DNA from: Trichoplusia ni
Lineage: Eukaryota > Arthropoda > Insecta > Lepidoptera > Noctuidae
Assembly: GCF_003590095.1 (NCBI RefSeq)
Contig: NC_039498.1
Location: 4,340,001-4,404,000, forward strand
Direction: 5' to 3'
Length of the DNA: 64,000 bases
The position numbers were made by a program, and so were the translations under genes. Below are positions 1 to 10,093 of this stretch, in pieces. The notes under the pieces are model-generated. The model was given only the letters and a program-made list of their open reading frames with translations. It searched no databases and was not told the origin of the DNA. Within the stretch, counting starts at the first letter, position 1. The number at the start of each line of letters is the position of its first letter.

Positions 1-608
1 AGCTCCCCCGTCCACCCTCTCAAATGCATACAATACAGGCATTACGTACAAATTTTGAAAGCTTTTTGATATTTGAAACAACTTTTCCTGACAATGATTT
101 ACGTTCGAAATGTTTGAGATTTAAAGTAGTAGATGGCAAATTACAAAACCGTTGTTTGTAACTTACAATAAAAGAGAAATTACGTTCATCTCTGAAAATA
201 CCTCGAAAGATACACTGTATCTTTGTACAATCTTTCCAAATCTTGTTTTATAATTATTGATAGTGTAGGTAAACTGTTAAATTAAAGAGATACTAGGTAA
301 ATACTACTGCTAATAATAAAAAATAAGGAAATGAAGACACCATGTGTCTAGTTCATATTATTATGGTTATTTACTGTAACCAAATTGAAGTAAAAAGCTG
401 GTCATACACTGTTCCATCTACACACATTCAGAACTAGAAAACGTCTTAAGAATTGCCGTGTGCCTAATTCATAAACTCAAGAACCTAGGGTGAAACTAAA
501 AAAAAACAGTCCGACATTAGGAAAGACACATTTTATGCAGCGATCGCCTAGTAAAAGTATACTTACGCGAGCAAAGTTTCAGGTGAATACAATAACACAA
601 AGTGGAAC
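1..608. other. No gene seen (left edge)
   Basis: AT-rich sequence with only short random open frames on both strands. I see no splice-bounded coding segment, tRNA or clear repeat here. It could be intergenic, or intron of a gene outside the window. Confidence 0.5.
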
Positions 609-616
609 TTACTTAT

Positions 617-857
617 AAATAAATAAATTATAATAAATGCGGACAACATCACATACATTGTTCTGAACCCAAAGTAAGTTGCTAAAGCACTTGTGTTATG
701 GAATTCGGACACAACGAAGGTACCACAAACACCCAGACCCGAGACAATGTAGAAATGTGAATTTTTACATTGACCCGACCGGGGATCGAACCCGGGACCT
801 CAGAGCTGGCGACACCTTGAAACCGGTGCGTACGCCACTCGACCACGGAGGTCGTCT
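617..857 (-). mobile_element. tRNA-derived SINE, minus strand
   Basis: On the minus strand the element begins with a tRNA-like head: an A-box-like TGGTCGAGTGGC and a B box GGTTCGATCCC (reverse complement at 782-792). A body of the common lepidopteran type follows (a GGTCTGGGTGTTTGTGG-like stretch) and it ends in TTTATT-type repeats. It is flanked by an exact 8-bp direct repeat TTACTTAT (609-616 and 858-865), which is the expected target-site duplication and fixes both ends. Full length with recognisable promoter boxes, so a fairly young insertion. Confidence 0.9.
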
Positions 858-865
858 TTACTTAT

Positions 866-3800
866 CGTTTAACATTTGGTTACAGACAGCAAACTTGCTT
901 AGTAACAGTGTGTATTTCTTAAACGGACAATGCAATTTCTAAGTACCGCTGTTCTTGTTAATTTTCATTGATGATTGAGACTGACATCAAAATTGCCGAG
1001 CTCTAGTGAAGCGTATCGTCCAATGCGTCTATAAATCGATACCACTGTCGGAGTGTGCGTTCCCTGTTTTCGCGATTTTTCTTTTAGCGTTTGCATTTGG
1101 CCACGGACTGCGGTTTTGATTGATTTACAAAGGTTTGTCTCACCTTTTGTTTGTATCGGAATTGTAACTGACAGTCCTGTGAAAAGAACTAAATTGACGT
1201 CACAATTGATAGGTAGCCTTTGCTTTGTGTTGCCCTCGGATATATTATTGATGAAAAAGAACGAGAGTTTTATTATTTTTTGTTATAGAATAAATTCATA
1301 CTATAACAATTTAATTTCAATTGAATGTCATTTTCACAAAATAGAGCCTGAAAATAGCTTTTTTCTGTTTCTGTGCATTATTTTTGGTAATTAACTTTTG
1401 TAGTACCCGTATTATAATCGATCGTCGAGTATTGAGTAAGCTTCATGAAACTATCCTATGATATCACCATGATCATCGATTCTTCTCTAGAATCTGCTAG
1501 AGAATAAGGTATGTCATCTCTTCTTGAACAAAAATCTTTAAACTTGTCGAAACAGTTACTTAAATAAACAAGTAAAAGAAATCGTGATCTGCACACAAGT
1601 TTATACAAAAATAAGTCATTGACAAACAAAATTCTCAAGTCATTAGTTCACTAATTAAGACAATAACCAGACAAAGTCAGGAGTCAGGAGCCTACGCCTT
1701 TGGCAGCTCAACTGCTAAGCCTTTTATTTTTGTAAGCTCCGTTCGGTAGCATAGACACAAAAAATAATTGCTGACACAAGCAAGGTTCCTATCGGTAAAG
1801 TTTGTTAACGCGACTTATTGTATGAGAACTTATCACGTAAGCGAAATGAAATGATATGGAAAGACATAAGTCTTAACAGCACTCAAAAATTGCGGGCAAT
1901 CTTATCGGCATTGAAAAGTCACGGGGAGAAGAATTCCGAACAGGTATGTTCGTGTACTAGTACCTACTCCTATAGTAAAACTTTACATGGCAGTAAGTTA
2001 GTATTAATGTAAAGTTACGAATGACAATCAAACAAATACCTCTTCATTGTTACGCGGATTTAAAAATCATCAGTTATCAAATAAACGCGAAACCGATATA
2101 AAAATATAACATGACGTTGGTACATCATTATAAATTCCATAAAATAGCTATTGGTTTCGAAGAATATAGGTGCGATCGACTCTGGCATTTAAGTTTTCTC
2201 ATAAACCTTTAAAGCAATTGATATGAAATATTACATGGACATAGTCTTAATCCGTCTATATATTGTACACACTCCGGAGTATGTACAATATATCAAAGAG
2301 ATATATCAAAAGAATTTATAAGGCTAAAAAAACTATCTTCAAACATAATATAATAAATTAGATTAAATGATAGACGACGAAAACCATTTAAAATATTGTT
2401 ATTTATAAATAACATTGATGTCTAAGGTCTTAAAGGAATTCAAAAGGCCTCATCAAAATTTTGCGTAATTTTAATTAAATACATTCAGTAAATTCAGATA
2501 CATCTTCCATTAAAACTATTTCGGACCTAACACTGTCTAGGATATACATATCACAAACTATCAGCAAAGTCTTTGATACCGAGACGGTCCTAAGTGCTAA
2601 CGTGACACAAAGCTCGCACCGTCTTTGTGCCCGGTCTTGTAGCACAGCCTACACGCGCAGTGTATCTCAATCATTATCAAACTGTCATACGTCACAGAAC
2701 TGTAGCTATGTACAACACACTTGCGTCATCAATTTCGGAGGTTGAAATCACGACTGATCCTTCGAAAAACTATATTACGTTCAGATTGTTTTTAAGATGC
2801 CCTTTAATATCGTCTAATTGTCTAATAGTTGCCATGTAAACGGTTTTGCGGGGCATGTAATTTAGTAATTTAATGTTATATGAGAGAAATAAAGACTTTT
2901 GAACTTCATTTCTTGAGGCGTAGGTAAAATTGTTTTATTTATTATATAAGTTAAGACTATAACAGAGGCTAAGTACCTAAGCGTACTTACTAAGAGTACC
3001 TACTTATCTAGAAAATATAATACTTTATCAATAACTCAAAATTCAAATTAGATAATCAAATTAGGCTACTAAGCAGCTTTTCGCTTGTCGAATAGCAATG
3101 GACGGAGCGTGGATTATCCCATCCTTCATTGCTAACTAATACCTATTAATGCATTGAGGGCCATTAAATCAGTACACCGCCTGAGTGAAAGCCTGTAAAT
3201 TGGCATCGGCACTAACGCTGCACATCGCTCGCGGCTACAAGGGTGCCTAAATGGCTGGCTTCGCTGACACGTTATGTCGACAACTAATTAATTATATACT
3301 CACATAACTCTAATGCTCTATGTTTAAAGTTTGAGTGTATTCAAAGTAAATATATTTCTTTCTCTTCGACAAATCAAACTTCTCCTTATTAAAAAAGTAA
3401 AAGTTGTATAAATAAAACAGATTGACGATTTGTTGCCAATATGTCGTTACTACTACCTCTGCTTGCTGCGTTTTGGGAACAAGGTTTTCTTTTTCGTGCA
3501 AATTAATACATAATTATATCTCATATCAAATCACAATAAATTATTAACTTTTTTAGTATTGTCAACTGAAAGTGAGGTTTTTGTGCGTTTGTCTCGATTC
3601 AATAAGCTTCATTTTCCGCGGTTCACTTTCGTAGTTCCCCTTCTTGTCGGGTTACGGATTTCAATCAAAACCCTGTTAATTGCTGATGTTTTAGTGTAAT
3701 GATAAAATAATGTTTTAAATCGGTACAATCATTAAGGCAGGAACGTGTATCACAATTTTAATCTTTATGGTATTATTTTAAGTACTTATTTACTTAAATT

Positions 3801-4620
3801 CTTCGTTCGTTCGTTCTTTATATGCGATTATAAAGAGTCGGTATGTTTGTAATTGTAGAGCACTCTTTGCAGGCACGTGTTCGTGCCGTATGCACGTTTT
3901 TTAAGGTATAACCGGAGGGTATTCGGCAGCAACCTACTGTAAAGAGCTTAACAAAAGTTGCACGCAGTTTGAGGTAGTATGTAATCTGATGCAAGGTGGG
4001 GGTTCTGTATGATTCCCATCCTCATAGACCGTGGAACACAATTATTATTTTGAAACACCAAACCGCGAACCAAAAAACAAAGAATGCAGGAATTTGTTTT
4101 GGGCCTTTTGTTGTTCTAGTATTTTGATACGCGCCTTCGTTACGGCAACAATATTTCGGAACTTTTATGTAATATGCGTCTATGTATCTAAAAGTGTATG
4201 TGTAGTACATAGTATAAAACAAAGTCGCTTTGTCTGTCCCTATATCCCTATGTACGCCTAAATCTTTAAAACTGTGCAACTAATTGTGATGTGATTTTTA
4301 AAAAGATAGTGATACTTTTTTCATTTATAACAATATTGTTTTGATTAAATAGTTATTAAGCCTTCTTCCTCTCTCCACAGATTTTACGTGCCCGACAGGG
4401 TTAATATTAATTATTATTTTATTGAAAGGTAGGTTTTTAATTATGTATCTAATAGCAACATTTATTAAATAATGGAGAAATACAGCTATTTTTGTGGTTT
4501 ATAATGTGATATCGCAAATAATTTCTTCCTTTTCACTTAAATTGCAAACTAGGCTTAACTAGATCTAAATTATATTCTACAATATTGAATTATAAAAAGG
4601 TTCACGAAAAAGTCCGCGAC
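866..4620. other. Gene-poor stretch
   Basis: No open frame here has the codon pattern, splice borders or motifs of a gene; the longest are about 60-113 codons and look random. It contains a near-perfect palindrome (2258-2293) and an imperfect inverted repeat around 3092-3133 (TAGCAATG...CATTGCTA). Otherwise nothing identifiable. Confidence 0.45.
2258..2293. repeat. 36-bp near-perfect palindrome
   Basis: Arms of 18 nt (2258-2275 and 2276-2293) are reverse complements with a single mismatch and no spacer. The centre is CTCCGGAG, with TTGTACA/TGTACAA on either side. It lies in AT-rich DNA without a gene, so its role is unknown. Confidence 0.8.
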
Positions 4621-4624
4621 GTAT

Positions 4625-4850
4625 GTTTATATTCCCACGTTTTTACACACTCACTTTTCTTCTTTGTTTGTTTGCCGTACCGCGATACCGGTTAGATTTT
4701 TGTAACTCAATTTTGAGGCCCTTCCCGATAAGCTAGCGGTATGAAATTTTCAGGGTAGCTATAAACCAGTTGACACTGCAATTTACAATTATAAAACTGA
4801 CTGGACCGATTTTGGTAAAGTTTTAAAACGTGGGTGTTTAGATTTCTAAA
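4625..4850 (+). repeat. Dispersed repeat, copy 1
   Basis: This segment shares recognisable blocks, in the same order, with the reverse complement of 30665-30885: TTGTTTGTTTG, CTCAATTTTGAGGC, GAAATTTTCAGGGTA, TGCAATTTA, TATAAAA and ACGTGGGT. Order and spacing are kept while the bases between have drifted, so these are two old copies of one interspersed element. No coding capacity. The class (SINE, MITE or LINE tail) cannot be decided from two copies. Confidence 0.7.
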
Positions 4851-5067
4851 TCTATTAATTTTTATTTGAAGATTTACTAAATAATTATATTTATACTTTA
4901 ATCATTTAATTCGGACATATTTCTTTAAATCCTAAACAACGCTTATTTCGACGTTGATTTTGTTACGAGAGGATAAATCCTAATCAGAATAAAGAGCGTT
5001 AAAAAAAATCTGAATTGTATATAAGCATTGCACTATTGTAAATTTTATAGGTATTTAGAGTTCCTCA

Positions 5068-5123
5068 GCGAAAGGTTGAAAACGGAACTACATACATATG
5101 TAGTTCCGTTTTCAACCTTTCGC
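5068..5123. repeat. Perfect hairpin A (27-bp arms)
   Basis: Arms 5068-5094 and 5097-5123 are exact reverse complements over 27 bp, with a 2-nt spacer CA. It sits only 4 nt before a second perfect hairpin (5128-5165) that has the same CA spacer. There is no mismatch in either arm, so the structure is recent or is kept perfect by some process. Confidence 0.95.
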
Positions 5124-5127
5124 CTCC

Positions 5128-5165
5128 ATAGTAGCGCCTCACTTACATAAGTGAGGCGCTACTAT
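5128..5165. repeat. Perfect hairpin B (18-bp arms)
   Basis: Arms 5128-5145 and 5148-5165 are exact reverse complements over 18 bp, again with a 2-nt CA spacer. The arm sequences are unrelated to hairpin A. The 4 nt CTCC separate the two hairpins. Confidence 0.95.
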
Positions 5166-5889
5166 CTTCCTATCCTTCCGTCACCAGACTCATATCAGCT
5201 CATTTACCATGATTTACATTATAAGTCATATTAAAATGACTTACAATGTTCACAGATGATGTATGGATGTTGCCGCTTTAAAAGCAAATACTTATAAAGA
5301 TCGAAATTAAGCAATCATTGTTCCGTCAATTTGTTGTGTGACAAATAAGTTTATATCTATAAGTTTGTGGTGGTCATAAATATACGTATATGTGTTTTTT
5401 GCTTCCGACTCGCACTTTTGAGAAACTTTTCACTTTACCTTAAAGGATATCTTTAAATCACAAGCTTGGTGTCTTGTTATACGCCGAAAATGACAGTTAT
5501 TTAATTAAAATGTTTATTGTTTTTAACTTATTTCTTATAATATACGCGAAAGAATTTTGTTTGTTCTGTAAATCGTAGAAAATGATAACAAAAAGACTTT
5601 ATCCTAAAAGTTAGACATTAGACCATTTATTTAGAGCGCGCAAGTATATTTTTCATCGAAATAATGCAGTTAGGCTGAATGCGGGTTTTAAATGCCTCGC
5701 CCGACTTCACTGTGAATATTATTCAGCTTTCGTGTGGACAAAAAAAAAGTGACTTGATTACCGCGCTTTTGTTGGTATTTGTCTGGGTTTAAATTCGCAT
5801 ACATGGTTATAATAGATTAGGGAACAGATTTTTCGCATTTGTTAAGAGACTTCAATATATTTTTAATAGAAGTAGTTAATTAACATTTA

Positions 5890-6790
5890 ACTTAAGTATG
5901 TAGTATTCGATAACTTTTTTCATATAGGTAGGAACATGAACAAAATACCGCAACGAGCGGTTTTGGAAGTCCTCTCGTGATGTTAACCTGACACTGTCTA
6001 AAAAAGGAAGAAAATAGATGAAAATCTGAAGGTGCAAAATCAGGACTATTCGGCGCATGCATTAATATTAATACCTTCCAGCCAAACAGTATTGAATTTT
6101 GCTGAATGGCTAAACATGTGTGAAGTCTAGAGTTATCATGACGAAAAACCACACCCCTTCTTATGATTAATCCCGGCCGCTTTTTCTTAACTTCTTGCTT
6201 TAATCTCATTATTCATTCGTAGTAGAGTTCAGAATCGATAGTCCTGCCTGGTGATAACAGCTCATAATAAATCCCCTACAATCCCACGACAGACACAACA
6301 TCACCTTGTTGCAAGTTAAACCGGGATCCGACACTGACTGCCTGACCGACGATACGACCTTTTTCACACGTTCTTGTTGTACGTAAGCCCATTTTCATCA
6401 CCTATTAGCTTCTGCAAATATGGTTTGGTTTTATTTCGTCGTAACTAAGAATCGAAAATGTACGTACCGTACACGGTTCCTTAGGTTTCTTTTAATGAAC
6501 TCGTAAAGAGCCTAAATAACGAACTTTTTGTAAACCATGTCTTTTTAAATGCGCCTTAACTATTTTGTGGTAAATTCCCAGTTCTTCAGCTAGCTCAGCT
6601 AACTATTCAGCTATCGTGCTACGATTTTTTTTTTAATGGCATCCATTTTATTCGTAATAGAGCGACATGCATCTTTGACATCAAAATTTCCGGATTGAAA
6701 ACAATTAAACCAAATTTATGACACTCTCACAAACACTGCAAGCTTCGCAAATTCTTTTTCCGACTTGAGTTGCGTATTTACGTTTGTATG
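5890..6790 (-). pseudogene. Decayed mariner transposase
   Basis: Minus-strand translations, scattered over several frames, read like a mariner (Tc1/mariner, DD34D) transposase in the right order. From about 6,750 down there are an N-terminal part resembling QSGNFDVKDA; LAEELGIYHKIVKAHLKR (about 6,600-6,540), like the helix-turn-helix; DEKWVLY-like and ELL-P-like parts (about 6,450-6,250); then KKKRPGLI...VVFRHDNSRLHT and SPDFAPSDFHLF (6,200-6,000). The last two hold the second and third catalytic Asp of the family. Frameshifts and stops break the frame throughout, so it cannot make active transposase. Clear terminal inverted repeats were not found, so the outer limits are approximate. Confidence 0.85.
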
Positions 6791-7077
6791 AAAATCTTAT
6801 TAATTTGAATTTGAAATAATAAGTCTTTAAGTTTTAAACTTTCAATAGGTAGTCAAAGAGATTTTATTACAAGTTCATGCATATCTAATGCGAAAAGACT
6901 TTTCCCCAATCTATAATATTCAGTTTTTGAACCGCTAGAGCGCCGCGACTTTTATGTAAGTCATTTTAAGCTGCCAAACTTTGTTACAAGGAGCTACCGC
7001 GACTTATTTTAGTCCAAAATCATTCTTGATAACATTATAAAAAGTACTTTTACCTGTGGTACTTTTTGTTGTGTGTC

Positions 7078-7269
7078 TTATTCTTTATACTTAATTATGT
7101 AATCAAAATATAAATGAATTACAGGATCGAAACAGTTTTTGTAGTATCCTAGTTTGCCTTTATCCAAATCTTTGGGATGAGGAAAATGAAAGCCGACGGC
7201 ATTGCGAAAAACGTCCAATTTTGATTCAATTATGTCACACGGACCCGGGAAGGACGCGGGCCTCAACAA
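7078..7269 (-). other. Protein-like open frame, unassigned
   Basis: A 63-codon minus-strand frame has a more protein-like composition than its neighbours, with words such as DVFRNAVGFHFPHPKDL and YYKNCFDPVIHLYFD, and a GC-richer start. I do not recognise the family. There is no convincing acceptor or ATG at its upstream end. It could be a transposon remnant, an exon of a minus-strand gene, or chance. Confidence 0.2.
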
Positions 7270-7699
7270 ACTTCATATAATTCAATAATAACGCAAAAAT
7301 TACACTTATGCTCAAAAAACTATGCCCTATTCATCCGATACTTAGTCTATTACGATACTATTTAAAGTCTCGATCTTTCGATAGAAATACAGAGTCAGGA
7401 TCATTTTTAACATGATTTATGTTCAGAAAATATTTTTCAACTTCATATAGGTATTTTTTTCGTGATGCCTTCCTACCAGCCCTCGTGTGGGCCAAGTTTT
7501 GCTATTTGGTCAAAAATTTATTCATTTTATTTAATTTAATTAATATACCTACTGCACTCTATATGTACACGAAATCAATACGTAAGCTAACAACAAACAT
7601 GGCGGCTTTTCCAGAATATTCCATTTAGGTAGAACAGAGTAATTGGAAATTCGCAGAAATCTGAAATTCTATCAAAATACGTATGATATTGTGGAATTT

Positions 7700-7790
7700 T
7701 CTGATTGGTCACTGAAACACTAACATTTAATAGCCGACCAATGGGAGCTCGGGGCTGAATAAAGCCTTTTACTCCACTATATATATAAGT
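7700..7790 (+). promoter_or_regulatory. Possible TATA/CCAAT promoter
   Basis: An inverted CCAAT box (ATTGG, 7704-7708), a direct CCAAT box (7738-7742) and a TATATATATAA tract (7778-7788) lie in the order and spacing of a classical polymerase II promoter reading to the right. No coding frame follows closely. It may serve an untranslated first exon or a short transposable element, or be chance. Confidence 0.3.
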
Positions 7791-8261
7791 TTGACTTTAC
7801 ACTGGACTACAAAACGCGTTACTACTTTTTTGTCGCACGTCTACCTTTATATTTTAAGATTTTATTTATTTCTTGTTCTTTTTTATACAAATTAGCCAAT
7901 TAATTTCACAACTAGCTAGAAACAAGTTAGATTTTATAAAGGTTTGAAAAATACCTAATTCTTTAATAGATTTACATAAAAAAACATAATAGAAAAACTT
8001 AAAAAAATGATCTCTAAGAAAACCTCCAAAACATGAAAGACATGTCTAAATACATCATCCCTTACGACATTTCTTTTTTTTTAATATTGAAAAAAAAATC
8101 GCAAGAAATAAAATAAAATATAAATCGCATGTAAATTCGTAACGTGTACGACGCACTTTGAAGGCGGAAGGCGTTACAGATTGTTATAGGCGGGAGCGAG
8201 GGGATGCAACAGCAATATCTCTCTGATCGTGGCTGCAACCCCCGCCTCCGGCCGCACTTAC

Positions 8262-8370
8262 CTTGCTGCACCGCCGCCGAGGCTTGCCAGTCATCGGCGG
8301 ACTTCGGAGTTGAACGCGCGCGAACTAGCGAGCTAGCCTCAGCTACCCACCCCGTGATAACTATCTCCAA
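8262..8370 (-). other. Possible minus-strand first exon
   Basis: A GC-rich island ends on the minus strand with a near-consensus splice donor, CAAG|GTAAGTG (exon end 8262, donor GTAAGT at 8261-8256). The minus frame before it is open for about 36 codons but has a stop just upstream and no good ATG, so the segment is more likely an untranslated leader. With the plus-strand exon at 8758 it would form a head-to-head pair. No downstream minus-strand exon is recognised within 8 kb. Confidence 0.3.
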
Positions 8371-8699
8371 AAATCATTTCTCTAAATTTTGCCTAAAATC
8401 ACAAGTGTTAAATTCTCAGTGGTTTTTAATTCAAAAAATCTTGCTTTTTATTAAATTTGGAATTTTTAAATCATGAATCTCCTGGTTTTAGAAGGTTTCA
8501 AAAAACTTAAGCGACTTAGAAAAATTTTACTCCGACTAAAAATTAAAACTTAAAAAAATGGTCAAATAAAATTATGCCGAACTAATTCGCTCGCGCAAAT
8601 AATAAAACTAAAACAAAAAGCTCCTGAAGAATAAAAAAGATGAAGGGTCTCACAATCAAACTCATAATTTCATCTTCACCTTCACCCGCCGCCGCCATC

Positions 8700-8714
8700 A
8701 TGCAGCTAGCGTAA
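8700..8714 (+). promoter_or_regulatory. Four-codon upstream ORF
   Basis: ATG CAG CTA GCG TAA follows GCCGCCGCCATC, a much better initiation context than most ATGs nearby, and stops 43 nt before the ATG at 8758. If the region is a transcribed leader, this uORF could lower or gate translation of the downstream frame. The expressed leader is assumed, not shown. Confidence 0.3.
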
Positions 8715-8757
8715 AACTCATCTTGAAGTAAGTCGAAAGTTTGAGAACCGCTCAGCC

Positions 8758-8938
8758 ATGTCTACCAGAAAGGCTAGACGTTACAGATCCATGTCCGTTC
8801 CTCGGGAACGCAGTCCTAAGAAACGTCGAATGATATATTCAAACAGTAATCACATTGATTTTGTTTGTGTCTCGAGAGGAACCAAGAGACTCATTGAGCT
8901 GACCATGCAGAGCGATCTGTGGGCCTGTCTCAGAAAAC
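8758..8938 (+). CDS. Arg/Lys-rich first coding exon (SCAI 5' exon?)
   Basis: An ATG in the context CAGCCATGTC opens a frame of 60 codons plus one base, ending at a good donor (AAAAC|GTAAGA, donor 8939). The N-terminus is very basic (STRKARRYRSM, ERSPKKRRM), like a nuclear localisation signal, and continues with KRLIELTMQSDLWACL. Strand, composition and a basic N-terminus like that of SCAI suggest the 5' end of SCAI. However, the exon ends in phase 1, and the best acceptors of the long exon near 18 kb expect phase 0 (17981) or phase 2 (18004). So either an intermediate exon is missing, a weaker acceptor (17967 or 18060) is used, or this is a separate transcript. An exon here is likely; the link to SCAI is uncertain. 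Confidence 0.45.
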
Positions 8939-10093
8939 GTAAGACGTTTTTTCTGTATATCTCTAAATTTTAATTCTAAAATATAAATCCGATACAGATT
9001 GGTATAATAGATTAGTACCAAAATGTTTGAAAATGCTATTTAATTGGTCTTACAATTCCAGTTCAAAAATATCATGCATTATCATACATTTCATATTTCT
9101 TCTCTATCATATTTTATTTTTTAGATTTTCGTATAATTTTACATTAGATTTAAGCTATATTTAATTTTAATCGCTCTTAGCTAAATAATAATTTTACTAC
9201 AAATATTTTAAAGTAGACTGGTTAACAGCATAGCGATCGTTGAATTTTTCTGTAAGGGCTTTTGGTTTGACTGCGCGACTTTTGTACTATAATATTATTT
9301 TAACAAAATACGTACATATTTTCACCAGCGTTTTCCTTCGAAAACGGAAAGAATTATATTCATCCTGACAAAAAAATCTGATCAGTAAATATTTTGACTG
9401 CTCAAGAACGCAAAGACGAATGCCGCTAATGCGCTGCAAATGCTTAAAACATTTTTTCAAAGAACTTGAATTTATTACGACACGTATTTTTAAATTTACG
9501 AATATTTTAATAAAATCTTACAACGGAAGAGTATGAATTTAATTTTACAAAATTTTCAAAGGCAGGTCTCGCTGGAAAATCGAAAATTAATTGGTAAAGG
9601 CAATGTTCGGTCCTAACACTCGATTTTTTCAAACTCGCCTTCTTTGTGATAGTTAATATTGATAGCAAAGCAAATTATTAAAAAGCGAACGTTTTTCTCT
9701 TTCGTTAAAGAATATTAATGTCTAGTTTGAACACTAGTCTTTTATTTGGTATATCGCCCCTCGATTTCCAATTAACGACATCGTTTATATGTCTAAAAAG
9801 AAGCAATATCTACAAATTACAAAGAGAGATAGATAGATTTTTTATGAAATGTGATGGAAATAATTTCAAAAAAACTCCTATTGAAATGTTTTCTTTAAAA
9901 ACTTAACAGTACAACATATTCTTAAATATTTCATATATTTAATATAAATAAATTAATAAATAAATAAATTAATTTAATATAAATAAATGGTTTTTTGAAA
10001 AACTGTTTAATCTTTAAATTGGAGAAAGAAAAGAAGTGGAAAATCCCATATATCACAAAACAGCAACGCGAAAACCACATACAAAAAAACTAG

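Noticed and set aside
781..857. Minus-strand tRNA-like sequence
   Set aside because: It is the head of a full SINE flanked by a target duplication, not a tRNA gene.
9935..9990. AAATAAAT-type short tandem repeat
   Set aside because: Ordinary AT-rich low complexity, common throughout the window.
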